From an uncultured Nitrospirota bacterium (GTDB lineage Bacteria > Nitrospinota > Nitrospinia > SZUA-224), in assembly GCA_913009285.1 (NCBI GenBank), contig CAJVYE010000011.1, positions 1 to 12,302 on the forward strand: a stretch of 12,302 nucleotides of DNA, written 5' to 3'. The notes beneath the pieces are model-generated. The model had not been told where the DNA came from and searched no databases. It saw nothing but the letters and a program-made list of their open reading frames with translations. Shown one piece after another: positions 1 through 8,578 of the stretch. The position numbers and the translations under genes were made by a program. Position 1 is the first letter of the stretch; the number at the start of each line of letters is the position of its first letter.

Positions 1-107
1 AGAATGGAGTGAGACGGTAGGACAGGTGTGTATGATTCCAATATTGACTTCCGATCTATTCGAGTTTTTCAAGAGTATTATATTTATTATGTATATTTTT
101 TTTTTTT
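1..107. other. Low-quality, adapter-like contig end
   Basis: This stretch shows no gene. Positions 48-57 read CTTCCGATCT, the last ten bases of the Illumina adapter that appears complete just downstream. Positions 2-20 also resemble a mutated copy of the same adapter (GAATGGAGTGAGACG against GACTGGAGTTCAGACG). A T-rich run ends at about 107. I infer erroneous read-through sequence joined to the contig rather than genomic DNA. Confidence 0.75.
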
Positions 108-173
108 CAAGCAGAAGACGGCATACGAGATAAAGGAATGTGACTGGAGTTCAGACGTGTGCTCTTCCGATCT
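108..173 (+). other. Illumina P7 index adapter (assembly contamination)
   Basis: Positions 108-131 match the P7 flow-cell sequence (starts CAAGCAGAAGACGG). Positions 132-139 are an 8-base index, AAAGGAAT, whose reverse complement ATTCCTTT is, as I recall, TruSeq index 27. Positions 140-173 match the TruSeq read-2 primer site and end GCTCTTCCGATCT. Its translations give the well-known database artefacts KQKTAYEI (plus strand) and KSTRLNSSH (minus strand). Nothing at or before 173 should be annotated as gene sequence. Confidence 0.98.
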
Positions 174-745
174 ATATAGTTTTTTATTACCCTGTTTGCA
201 TAGGAATCAAAGGCATCAGGGTAGTAGATAACAGTATCATCACCAATAGGGCAGAAACAGGTATCGAGATGATAAAAGGCAGGATCTATCAGCTCCATGG
301 AGATTATCCTCTTACCGATTATCTTCCAGACAAATTTATGGGATCGTATATCTGACCTGAATCGATAGCCAGCAAAGAGGTTATCCCCACTGAAAAGGGC
401 ATCTCCCTCCCCTTCGAAATAGTGTTCCTCAGGGAGATTTATAACCTTGTAGCCATTTGTTCGAAACCATTCAGAGAAGAATCTTGCCTCAGGCTGTCTC
501 TGTGGATATCTGAAATTGCTGCATATAAAATTTCCCTTATATATCAGTCCTGCGTTTGCTGTGAAGGTCATATCAGGGAGCCAGGGCTGCGGTTCAATCA
601 GCTCAACTACTGCCTTGATCTCTTTGGTCAGTATATTGTATAGTCTATCCCATTGATATAAGGCGGTAGAGGTGTCAGCAGGGCGGTGTATATCCATCCA
701 GGGATTTATCTCATATCTGATATTATAAAATGTCGGTCGACACAT
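174..745 (-). CDS. Arginine dihydrolase/amidinotransferase-like protein, 3'-truncated by adapter
   Basis: This is a member of the DDAH/arginine deiminase-like guanidine hydrolase superfamily. It most resembles the dihydrolase domain of cyanobacterial ArgZ/AgrE, which releases ammonia from arginine. About 190 genuine residues remain. Visible marks are YEINPWM at 11-17, FTANAG at 61-66, an acidic EGEGD at 111-115 and a probable catalytic His159 in YHLDTCF. The family's nucleophilic Cys lies near the C-terminus and is lost, because the reading frame runs into adapter after residue 191. The ATG at 745 follows a weak AAAGG. However, the in-frame codons just before it read KTPKVL, giving KVLMCRP, which looks like the family's N-terminal strand, so Met745 may be internal. 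The gene starts 20 nt after the stop of the upstream LOR/SDH gene, so the two are probably cotranscribed. Substrate specificity is inferred only. Confidence 0.8.
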
Positions 746-765
746 AAGAACCTTTGGTGTTTTGA

Positions 766-1020
766 TTATTTTTTCGTCCCCCCTTTATGTATTAATACAA
801 CACCAAGTTTTGTAATCCTATCCAATATATTGTTCAGGATATCGTTGGTAGGCGCAGAGATCTTTATTCTTGCATAACTCTGATCCTCCCTCCTCTTTCC
901 CATACTTATCTCCTCTGTGGTGTAGTTTCCACCACGGTCTAGGATTTCATCATAGACCTTTGGAAGAGTCAAGGAATCTATGATATGTCCTTCCAATTCC
1001 ACCACTTGTGTAAATTCCAT
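766..1020 (-). CDS. Small LOR/SDH-domain protein (Saccharop_dh_N-like)
   Basis: This 84-residue protein resembles the LOR/SDH conserved domain found at the N-terminus of TIGR00300 proteins and between the dihydrolase and ornithine cyclodeaminase domains of AgrE. Family-like features are VELEGHIIDSLTLPKV near the N-terminus, a central DRGGNY and YARIKISAP at about 50-58. Here the domain stands alone, without the Rossmann/cyclodeaminase part. The start at 1020 is chosen because AAGGAGAG lies 5 nt upstream. The frame stays open to 1293, but that extension runs through foldback element A and is not protein-like. The C-terminus ends KGGTKK over runs of six G and six A, followed 20 nt later by the dihydrolase ATG. 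I infer a role in arginine/ornithine metabolism from the neighbour; the domain itself may bind a ligand or be a subunit. Confidence 0.75.
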   Translation of the reverse strand: MEFTQVVELEGHIIDSLTLPKVYDEILDRGGNYTTEEISMGKRREDQSYARIKISAPTNDILNNILDRITKLGVVLIHKGGTKK

Positions 1021-1025
1021 ATAAT

Positions 1026-1033
1026 CTCTCCTT
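1026..1033 (-). promoter_or_regulatory. Ribosome binding site of the LOR/SDH gene
   Basis: On the minus strand this reads AAGGAGAG, 5 nt before the ATG at 1020. It fixes the start there rather than at the far-upstream in-frame ATG at 1293. Confidence 0.75.
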
Positions 1034-1091
1034 TTTATCTCTTTAATATAAGATAAATAATTTACTGAAAAGTGTCCACTAAAAAAATTTG

Positions 1092-1146
1092 ATTTTTTAT
1101 TCTGCTGGATTACCGGTAAGTAAAGTGGTAGAATCAAAAATTGATA
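1092..1146. promoter_or_regulatory. Palindrome TTACCGGTAA inside an imperfect inverted repeat
   Basis: A perfect 10-bp palindrome sits at 1110-1119. It is flanked by partly complementary arms, ATTTTTTATTCTGC on the left and GGTAGAATCAAAAAT on the right. It lies between the divergent LOR/SDH (start 1020) and Yip1-like (start 1350) genes, a suitable place for an operator. Regulatory function is inferred; no regulator is visible in the window. Confidence 0.35.
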
Positions 1147-1172
1147 GTGAGAGAAGAAAAATTGTAATATGT

Positions 1173-1335
1173 TCAGGTACTGCGCAGAAATAAGTTGTAC
1201 ATATGGCGCAGGATTTTGGTTCGTCTTCAAGGCGCACCAAAGGGCGCATATTATTAATATGTAACCTTTGGTGCAACGCTGGAGACGGAACAAAAGACAA
1301 GCCAGATGTGCAAGTTATTTCTGTGCAGTGCCTCA
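1173..1335. repeat. Foldback element A (long imperfect hairpin)
   Basis: The two halves are complementary along nearly the whole length. The left arm begins AGGTACTGCGCAGAAATAAG, and the reverse complement of the right arm begins AGGCACTGCACAGAAATAAC. Pairing continues through GTACATATGGC/GCACATCTGGC and GGCGCACCAAAGG/GTTGCACCAAAGG to an apex around CATATTATTAATATG (1247-1261). The arm motif CAGAAATAACTTG recurs in both arms of element C at 8758-8943. No open reading frame inside looks coding. The right end lies 3 nt before the ribosome binding site of the 1350 gene, so if transcribed it would form a large 5'-UTR hairpin. MITE-like repeat and structured leader RNA are both possible. Confidence 0.8.
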
Positions 1336-1349
1336 GTTAGGAGGGGACA

Positions 1350-1883
1350 ATGACCAGTTTTAAAGATCGTATTATTCGCGCTGCTAAGTTAGATGTTAAC
1401 CTGTATGAAGAGGTTGAAGCTGATAAGGGGGCACTAGGCCAGGCCATGGGTGTTGTAATCCTCTCCAGTATTGCAGCCGGAGTAGGAAGTTCGGGAGTAG
1501 GTGGGTTTGTTGGGATTTTGGTAGGAACAATCGGAGCCCTTATCGGATGGTATGTCTGGGCCTATCTCGCTTACTTTATTGGCACGAAATTCTTTCCAGA
1601 ACCACAGACCAAAGCAGATCATGGTGAATTGTTGCGAACCGTAGGCTTTGCGAGCTCCCCAGGGTTGATTCGAGTACTGGGTATCATCCCTGGATTGAGA
1701 GGGATTGTTTTTCTATTTGCCTCAATTTGGATGTTGGTGGCAATGGTGATTGCAGTCAAACAAGCCCTTGACTATAGAAGTACATTACGTGCTGTAGGGG
1801 TTTGCATGATCGGTTGGGTAATTCAGATAATAATCATTATGTTATTATTTTCTATTTTGGGTGGCGCTGTAAAGCCGGTCTAA
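1350..1883 (+). CDS. Yip1-family integral membrane protein
   Basis: The product is 177 residues with a short polar N-terminus and about five hydrophobic stretches: roughly 28-47, 53-77, 102-112, 116-137 and 147-170. The pattern, including VGFASSPGLIRVLGIIPG at 97-114, fits the bacterial Yip1 (PF04893-type) domain. These are small polytopic inner-membrane proteins whose bacterial function is generally unknown. AGGAGGGG at 1339-1346 directly before the ATG is a strong ribosome binding site and decides the start. The gene stands alone: it is divergent from the arginine genes and separated from htrA by a 423-bp gap. It is flanked on both sides by foldback elements (A immediately upstream, B downstream). 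Alternative: another uncharacterised small membrane protein. Confidence 0.75.
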   Translation: MTSFKDRIIRAAKLDVNLYEEVEADKGALGQAMGVVILSSIAAGVGSSGVGGFVGILVGTIGALIGWYVWAYLAYFIGTKFFPEPQTKADHGELLRTVGFASSPGLIRVLGIIPGLRGIVFLFASIWMLVAMVIAVKQALDYRSTLRAVGVCMIGWVIQIIIIMLLFSILGGAVKPV

Positions 1884-1991
1884 TATTTGTCTCTTATTTT
1901 TCCCTGCTTTATTCTCTCTTGAATTCCCATATTACGGAAATATATTCATAATTATAGCCTTTTTTCTCTTCCTTTTAAGGATCTGTATGAT

Positions 1992-2024
1992 TTTTTCCTT
2001 AGGGCGAGCCCTTATTTGGAAAAA
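1992..2024. other. Interrupted stem-loop in the Yip1-htrA gap
   Basis: TTTTTCC...AGGGC-GA-GCCCT...GGAAAAA forms an interrupted hairpin downstream of the Yip1-like gene. There is no T-run after the stem on the plus strand, so an intrinsic terminator is not well supported. The rest of 1884-2075 is AT-rich with no coding potential that I can see. Confidence 0.35.
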
Positions 2025-2075
2025 TTGTTGGCAATGGGGGATTGTTTTTGATATCCTATATGTTTTATGATATTC

Positions 2076-2258
2076 TATACTGAAGTAGGCCACAAATTTG
2101 GATTTTTCGCGCTCAGGATTAGATCAGTTTTGGCCGATCTGATTGAGCAAAACCGCAGGAATAGTAGTGCTATTTCGAGGATTTAACGATTGAGGTTCGG
2201 TCAAAGATGATTTGAAGATGAGATGCGAAAATCCCAATTTATGGCCTACTTCAGTATA
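2076..2258 (-). repeat. Foldback element B, shares its core with element C
   Basis: This is a 183-nt near-palindromic element. Its 26-nt outer arms (2076-2101 and 2233-2258) pair with few mismatches: the left starts TATACTGAAGTAGGCCAC and the reverse-complemented right starts TATACTGAAGTAGGCCAT. The 131-nt core, 2102-2232, read on the minus strand aligns without gaps to 8785-8915 of element C, with about 17 differences by hand count. The outer arms of B and C are unrelated. The right end lies about 35 nt before the htrA ribosome binding site. The htrA frame runs back into the element (to 2212), but that extension is not protein-like. I see no transposase. The minus-strand label refers to orientation relative to element C. 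Confidence 0.88.
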
Positions 2259-2293
2259 TATAAAAAAGTTCGCAAAAAAAATAAAAAAATTAT

Positions 2294-2298
2294 GGAGG
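2294..2298 (+). promoter_or_regulatory. Ribosome binding site of the first htrA
   Basis: GGAGG lies 9 nt before the ATG at 2308. It selects that start over an in-frame ATG at 2212, which lies inside element B. Confidence 0.8.
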
Positions 2299-2307
2299 AA
2301 TAAAGAT

Positions 2308-3762
2308 ATGGTTAAACTTCAATTCAGGAATCACTTTGTATCTACAGCAGTATTTATGATTTTGGTACTGGTGTTATGTCTTGGTACAACAACAGTGTGT
2401 GCCATGAAGACTAATGACAACCCTGCAGGGTTAAATATCTTTGTGGAGATAGCAAAAAAAGAAAATCCTGTAGTGGTTAATATAAGTACCACATCGAAGG
2501 TGAAATTTAAACATCCTAAAACTAGAAGGGGATTTAGAGGCCCGAGAGCCCCATTTGGTCAGAAAGATTTCTTCCAGGACTTCTTTGATAAATTCTTTGG
2601 GGAGATGCCTAAGGATATCCCAAAGAGGAGTCTTGGATCAGGCTTTATTATAGATAAGGAAGGATATATATTTACCAATAATCACGTTATAGCAGATGCA
2701 GAGGAGATAAAGGTTACGCTGGATAATGAAAAAGTGTATGATGCAAAGGTGGTTGGTACTGATCCTAAGACAGACATTGCCTTGATAAAGATTGAAGCAA
2801 AGGAGGATCTTCCTGTGATTGTAATGGGTGATTCTGACAAATTAGAGGTAGGTGAATGGGTGATAGCAATAGGAAATCCATTTGGATTGAGTCATACCGT
2901 CACAGTTGGGGTGATTAGTGCAAAGGGGAGGAGGGGTATAGGTCCAGGTCCTTATGATAACTATATTCAGACAGATGCCTCTATAAATCCTGGTAACAGC
3001 GGTGGCCCGCTTATAAATACAAGGGGTGAGGTAATCGGGATTAATTCGGCAATACTTGCTGGGAATACAGGTGGAAATATTGGAATAGGTTTTGCTATTC
3101 CTATAAACATGGCAAAGAATATACTCGATGATCTAAAAGAGAAGGGATCTGTTACACGAGGGTGGCTTGGTGTAATGATTCAGAAAATTACTCCTGAGTT
3201 GGCAAAATCGTTTAATTTATCAGAAAGTGAAGGGGCATTGGTCGCAGATGTCATGCCGAAAAGCCCTGCTGAGGAGGCGGGATTGAAGCATGGGGATGTG
3301 ATTATTGAATTTAATGGTAAGAAGATAAAGTCGATGGAGGAACTCCCGATGATAGTAGCCTCAACTAAACCAGATGCTAGGGTAGAGGTGGTTATCATAA
3401 GAGATGGCAAAGAAAAGAGGATAAAGGTGACCTTAGCAGAGTTAAAGGATGAAAAGAAGACATTAGTGACTACTAAGAAGTTGGGGATGAATGTGCAGGA
3501 CATAACACCAGAGATAGCGCAGAGTCTGGGTCTGGAAACCAGTGATGGTGTTTTGGTGGCAGATGTTGAGATGGGGAGTGTTGCTGAAAATGCTGGAATA
3601 TTACGTGGTGATGTTATTGTCCAGGTAAACAGACATGATATCGAGAATATTGATGCTTATAAAGCTGTTATGGATACGGTGCAGAAAGGAGATACTATCC
3701 TTTTTCTTATTAAGAGAGGTAGTAGCACTATATACGTTGCGCTCAAGATGGAGAAAGAGTAA
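2308..3762 (+). CDS. htrA: HtrA/DegP-type periplasmic serine protease with two PDZ domains
   Basis: The 484-residue product is an envelope quality-control protease that degrades misfolded exported proteins. Residues 1-32 form a signal peptide: basic start, hydrophobic 12-27, probable cleavage after Cys-Ala at 31-32. The trypsin-like domain carries His126 (TNNHVIA), Asp156 (KTDIALI) and Ser231 (NPGNSGGP). A long Phe/basic-rich loop at about 63-107 precedes it. PDZ1 spans about 283-375 (starts RGWLGVMIQ) and PDZ2 about 390-484 (KLGMNVQDI onwards). Length and architecture match DegP/DegQ/MucD. The start at 2308 is supported by GGAGG and by the signal peptide. A paralogue of the same architecture follows 140 nt downstream, suggesting tandem duplication. 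Foldback element B lies immediately upstream. Orthology to degP as opposed to degQ cannot be decided from sequence alone. Confidence 0.96.
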   Translation: MVKLQFRNHFVSTAVFMILVLVLCLGTTTVCAMKTNDNPAGLNIFVEIAKKENPVVVNISTTSKVKFKHPKTRRGFRGPRAPFGQKDFFQDFFDKFFGEMPKDIPKRSLGSGFIIDKEGYIFTNNHVIADAEEIKVTLDNEKVYDAKVVGTDPKTDIALIKIEAKEDLPVIVMGDSDKLEVGEWVIAIGNPFGLSHTVTVGVISAKGRRGIGPGPYDNYIQTDASINPGNSGGPLINTRGEVIGINSAILAGNTGGNIGIGFAIPINMAKNILDDLKEKGSVTRGWLGVMIQKITPELAKSFNLSESEGALVADVMPKSPAEEAGLKHGDVIIEFNGKKIKSMEELPMIVASTKPDARVEVVIIRDGKEKRIKVTLAELKDEKKTLVTTKKLGMNVQDITPEIAQSLGLETSDGVLVADVEMGSVAENAGILRGDVIVQVNRHDIENIDAYKAVMDTVQKGDTILFLIKRGSSTIYVALKMEKE

Positions 3763-3802
3763 AGGGATGCATCTAAGATTTTAGCTTATATTATAAGGGT
3801 TT

Positions 3803-3836
3803 TTGAAGAGATGTCTGTTCAAGGATATCTCTTCAA
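3803..3836. other. Stem-loop between the two htrA genes
   Basis: TTGAAGAGAT and ATCTCTTCAA form a perfect 10-bp stem with a 14-nt loop, 41 nt after the first htrA stop. No T-run follows, so it may be a processing or attenuation hairpin rather than a terminator. Function is inferred. Confidence 0.4.
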
Positions 3837-3902
3837 TCATCTATTCTCAGATCTAAATTTTGGATACTAACAAGAGTAAAAAGATTATTATGCTTAATCG
3901 CT

Positions 3903-5291
3903 ATGATAAAAATGAAGATAGTTATTACAATCCTTTCAAGTATCATCTTCTTTTTAAATCTACTTTTTAATCCATTCCTTATTACAGCAGAGGAGAATTT
4001 TCCAAGAAAAAATGCTGTGGTACTGGCAGTGGAAAAGATTAGTCCTGCAGTTGTAAACATCAATACTGAAGAGATAATAAGTCAAAGATCTAACCCCTTT
4101 TATAATTTTGGTGATAACTTTTTTGATGAGTTCTTCAAGGACTTTTTTCCAAGACGGGATTATAAGAGGCAGAGTCTTGGATCAGGTGTAATAATACATC
4201 CTGCAGGGTACATACTTACAAATGAACATGTCATCTCAAGGGCATCCAAAATAAAAGTGACACTGAGCAATAACCAGGAGTATGATGCCAGACTTGTAGG
4301 GTCAGATTCTCGATTAGACCTTGCTGTGGTAAAGATCCAGGTAGATGGTAGTTTCCCCTATGTTAAAATGGGGCGATCAGATGATCTGTTAATAGGTGAG
4401 ACAGTAATAGCTATTGGTAATCCCTTTGGCCTTTCCCATACAGTTACCACAGGTGTTATAAGTGCTTTAAATCGGACCATTAAAGGGAGCGATGGCAAGG
4501 TCTACACAGAATTTATTCAACTGGATGCCTCAATTAATCCTGGTAATAGTGGCGGACCACTTCTGAATATCAATGGTGAATTGATAGGTATAAATACAGC
4601 TATCTATCAAAAGGCAGAAGGTATAGGTTTTGCTATTCCGATTGATAAGGCAAAGAGGATAGTAGATGATCTGATTAAATACGGAGAGGTTCATAGGGGA
4701 TGGTTAGGGATATTGGTCCAGGATATGACCCCTCAACTGATAAAATACTTTGGTATCACTTCTAAGGGTGGTGTTCTTGTCTCAAAGGTATTTAAAGGGA
4801 GTCCTGCCTATAATGCCGGACTTAGAGAAAGTGATATAATCATTTCTATAGATAACAGTCCAATAACATCGAGGGAGGATTATTACGAGAAGATATCTTC
4901 CTATACTGTAGATGATAAACTCAGGATCGCCTTTTTTCGGAATGGAGAGAAGAAAGAGGTAAATCTGATTGCCCAATTGGTGCCTGAGAATTTAGCGTTA
5001 GAGATTGCCAGGGAGTGGTTGGGATTCTCTGCTAGTGAGATCAGTACGGATATGGCACGGAAATTTGGTCTCCATACTCATTCTGGAGTGATAATTACTG
5101 ATGTAGTTTCAAATAGTGCTGGATGGAGGATAGGGATCAAGAGAGGCGATGTCATCAGACAGATAAATCAAACCACAATAGAGAATCTATCGGATTTTAA
5201 GAAGGCCATAATTGATGCAAATAGTGGAACTAGTGTTCTTCTCCTGGTTCAGAGGGGAAAATATGGTTATTATGTTACCCTGGAACCATGA
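3903..5291 (+). CDS. htrA: Second HtrA/DegP-type serine protease with two PDZ domains
   Basis: The 462-residue product is a paralogue of the preceding gene and is predicted to be exported. Residues 4-29 are hydrophobic, ending ITA before EENFP, and fit a signal peptide. The catalytic triad is complete: His109 (TNEHVIS), Asp139 (RLDLAVV) and Ser216 (NPGNSGGP). PDZ1 starts near 265 (RGWLGILVQ) and PDZ2 near 371 (EWLGFSASE). The aromatic/basic loop before the protease core (about 61-90, with DNFFDEFFKDFF) is shorter than in the upstream copy. The start could be the ATG at 3903 or the one at 3912; no clear ribosome binding site precedes either, so translation may be weaker. The two genes may be cotranscribed, but the 140-nt gap with a stem-loop leaves room for separate control. 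The copies are clearly diverged in the signal, loop and PDZ regions. Confidence 0.95.
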   Translation: MIKMKIVITILSSIIFFLNLLFNPFLITAEENFPRKNAVVLAVEKISPAVVNINTEEIISQRSNPFYNFGDNFFDEFFKDFFPRRDYKRQSLGSGVIIHPAGYILTNEHVISRASKIKVTLSNNQEYDARLVGSDSRLDLAVVKIQVDGSFPYVKMGRSDDLLIGETVIAIGNPFGLSHTVTTGVISALNRTIKGSDGKVYTEFIQLDASINPGNSGGPLLNINGELIGINTAIYQKAEGIGFAIPIDKAKRIVDDLIKYGEVHRGWLGILVQDMTPQLIKYFGITSKGGVLVSKVFKGSPAYNAGLRESDIIISIDNSPITSREDYYEKISSYTVDDKLRIAFFRNGEKKEVNLIAQLVPENLALEIAREWLGFSASEISTDMARKFGLHTHSGVIITDVVSNSAGWRIGIKRGDVIRQINQTTIENLSDFKKAIIDANSGTSVLLLVQRGKYGYYVTLEP

Positions 5292-5336
5292 AGACAAAGT
5301 AACTGTTTGATATTTGCATTTTACATTGAAGTTTAG

Positions 5337-7403
<2,067 letters not shown>

Positions 7404-7430
7404 TATGATAGGAAGGTGAATTATTACGTT

Positions 7431-8174
7431 TTATCCAATGTTGCCAAATTTAAACTGGATTATGCTGAGGATGGTAAGTGCAACTGTCTCTGTCCTCAAT
7501 ATATTCGACCCCAGACCTGTTGGGATAAAACCAAAATCCTTTGCAATTCTGATTTCTTCTATAGAAAGACCCCCTTCAGGTCCTATGATAACAGCGATAT
7601 CTCTTGGGATGGAATCTCTGTTTAATACCTCCCTGAGCCCCTTTTCCTTCTCTTCTTCCCAGAGGATAAACTTCAGGTCACAGCCATGGTAGAGGGTACA
7701 GAATCGTTTAAGATCTATAATCTCTTTTGGTATCTCGGGTATAGTTGTCCTCATAGATTGTCTTGCCGCCTCTCTTGCAATCCTCTTCCATCTCTCTATC
7801 TTTTTTGCCCCCTGTTGGCTGTCTATCTTTACTATAACCCTTTCGGTCTTCATGGGTACAAGCACGGATACCCCCAACTCTGTACCTTTTTGGATGATAA
7901 GATCCATCTTATCACCTTTTGGTATTCCCTGGCCAATAACAATCCTGATTAATGGTTCTATATCCTTTTCATCCCTCTCTATAATATCTCCGATAACCTC
8001 ATTCTTAGTAACCCTGATCAATTCTACCAGATACTCACTACCTGTTCCATCCAATATAGTCACCTTGTCTCCAGCAGAGAGGCGAAGTACCTTCCTGATG
8101 TGATTCACATCGGCTCCCTTTATTATTGCCCTGTTTTTGATTATCATCTCTGGCTCTACAAAAAATCTGTTCAT
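7431..8174 (-). CDS. rsmE: 16S rRNA (uracil1498-N3)-methyltransferase RsmE
   Basis: This cytoplasmic SPOUT-class methyltransferase makes m3U1498 in the 30S subunit using S-adenosylmethionine. It has 247 residues, normal for the family. An N-terminal PUA-like domain (about 1-70, with RKVLRLSAGD) is followed by the knotted SPOUT domain. Hallmarks are QGIPKGDKMD at 82-91, QKGTELGV at 95-102, EAARQSMR at 135-142, the SAM-loop motif IIGPEGGLS at 196-204 and LGSNILRTETA-type sequence at 211-221. No strong ribosome binding site precedes the ATG at 8174. The gene is convergent with ligA; the 27 nt between their stops shows no terminator hairpin. A ~240-nt upstream gap separates it from the oppositely directed tRNA genes. 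Confidence 0.97.
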   Translation of the reverse strand: MNRFFVEPEMIIKNRAIIKGADVNHIRKVLRLSAGDKVTILDGTGSEYLVELIRVTKNEVIGDIIERDEKDIEPLIRIVIGQGIPKGDKMDLIIQKGTELGVSVLVPMKTERVIVKIDSQQGAKKIERWKRIAREAARQSMRTTIPEIPKEIIDLKRFCTLYHGCDLKFILWEEEKEKGLREVLNRDSIPRDIAVIIGPEGGLSIEEIRIAKDFGFIPTGLGSNILRTETVALTILSIIQFKFGNIG

Positions 8175-8206
8175 AATTTCATATTGAACTTATCGCATTA
8201 GGCGGA

Positions 8207-8274
8207 CTATTTGGCTAAACAATTACCAAAATTCAACTAAATAATAACACACCTTGCCTATTTGGCTCAACAAT
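8207..8274. repeat. Pair of 17-bp direct repeats upstream of rsmE
   Basis: CTATTTGGCTAAACAAT at 8207-8223 and CTATTTGGCTCAACAAT at 8258-8274 differ at one base. Their starts are 51 bp apart, about five helical turns. They sit 33-100 bp upstream of the rsmE start, a possible tandem regulator site or a slippage relic. The gap 8175-8412 otherwise holds only the tRNA-Cys promoter candidate. Confidence 0.5.
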
Positions 8275-8355
8275 ATGTTTATCTCTTCTCCTTACAAAAC
8301 AACTAATTAAAACTGATGGGAGTTTTTGGGTAACTTTTAGCCGGAAAAAAAATGA

Positions 8356-8384
8356 TTGGATTTTTTATAGAGGAATGATATATT
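8356..8384 (+). promoter_or_regulatory. Candidate promoter for tRNA-Cys
   Basis: TTGGAT (8356-8361) and TATATT (8379-8384) are separated by exactly 17 nt. The predicted start is near 8391, about 20 nt before the mature tRNA. A TATAAT at 8387-8392 is an alternative -10 but has a poorer -35. Confidence 0.5.
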
Positions 8385-8412
8385 ATTATAATAGAGAATT
8401 GTAAGTCAATAA

Positions 8413-8484
8413 GGCACCGTGGCCAAGTGGTAAGGCAAGGGTCTGCAAAACCTTTATACCCCGGTTCGAATCCGGGCGGTGCCT
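8413..8484 (+). tRNA. trnC: tRNA-Cys (GCA)
   Basis: The gene is 72 nt. The acceptor stem GGCACCG/CGGTGCC pairs fully and the discriminator is T8484. The anticodon stem AGGGT/ACCTT has one G-T pair and its loop CTGCAAA places anticodon GCA at 8445-8447. The T arm CCCGG-TTCGAAT-CCGGG is canonical. CCA is not encoded (TCA follows the acceptor stem), so nucleotidyltransferase must add it. Confidence 0.96.
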
Positions 8485-8578
8485 TCATTCTTTTTTAAGG
8501 GATAGCCCAAAGTTCTTTTCAGTATTCTTCCTTGATGTGATTACCTCTTTTGTTTCCTCTCTATCACAATAAAGGGAC

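Noticed and set aside
28..355. Open frames across the adapter on the plus strand
   Set aside because: They translate adapter (KQKTAYEI, DWSSDVCSSDL-type artefacts) or the antisense of the dihydrolase gene.
1021..1293. Upstream extension of the LOR/SDH frame to an ATG at 1293
   Set aside because: The extension passes through foldback element A and is not protein-like; AAGGAGAG supports the start at 1020.
1173..1335. Element A as a known riboswitch
   Set aside because: It is an almost continuous hairpin with no junction or conserved aptamer sequence that I recognise; the arm motif shared with element C points to a repeat family.
1992..2024. Intrinsic terminator after the Yip1-like gene
   Set aside because: The stem is interrupted and no T-run follows on the transcribed side, so I list only a stem-loop.
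2076..2258. Element B as an insertion sequence or CRISPR repeat
   Set aside because: It has no transposase frame and no regular repeat-spacer series; it is a single near-palindrome.
2212..2307. Longer N-terminus for the first htrA
   Set aside because: It begins inside element B. GGAGG and a proper signal peptide mark the ATG at 2308.
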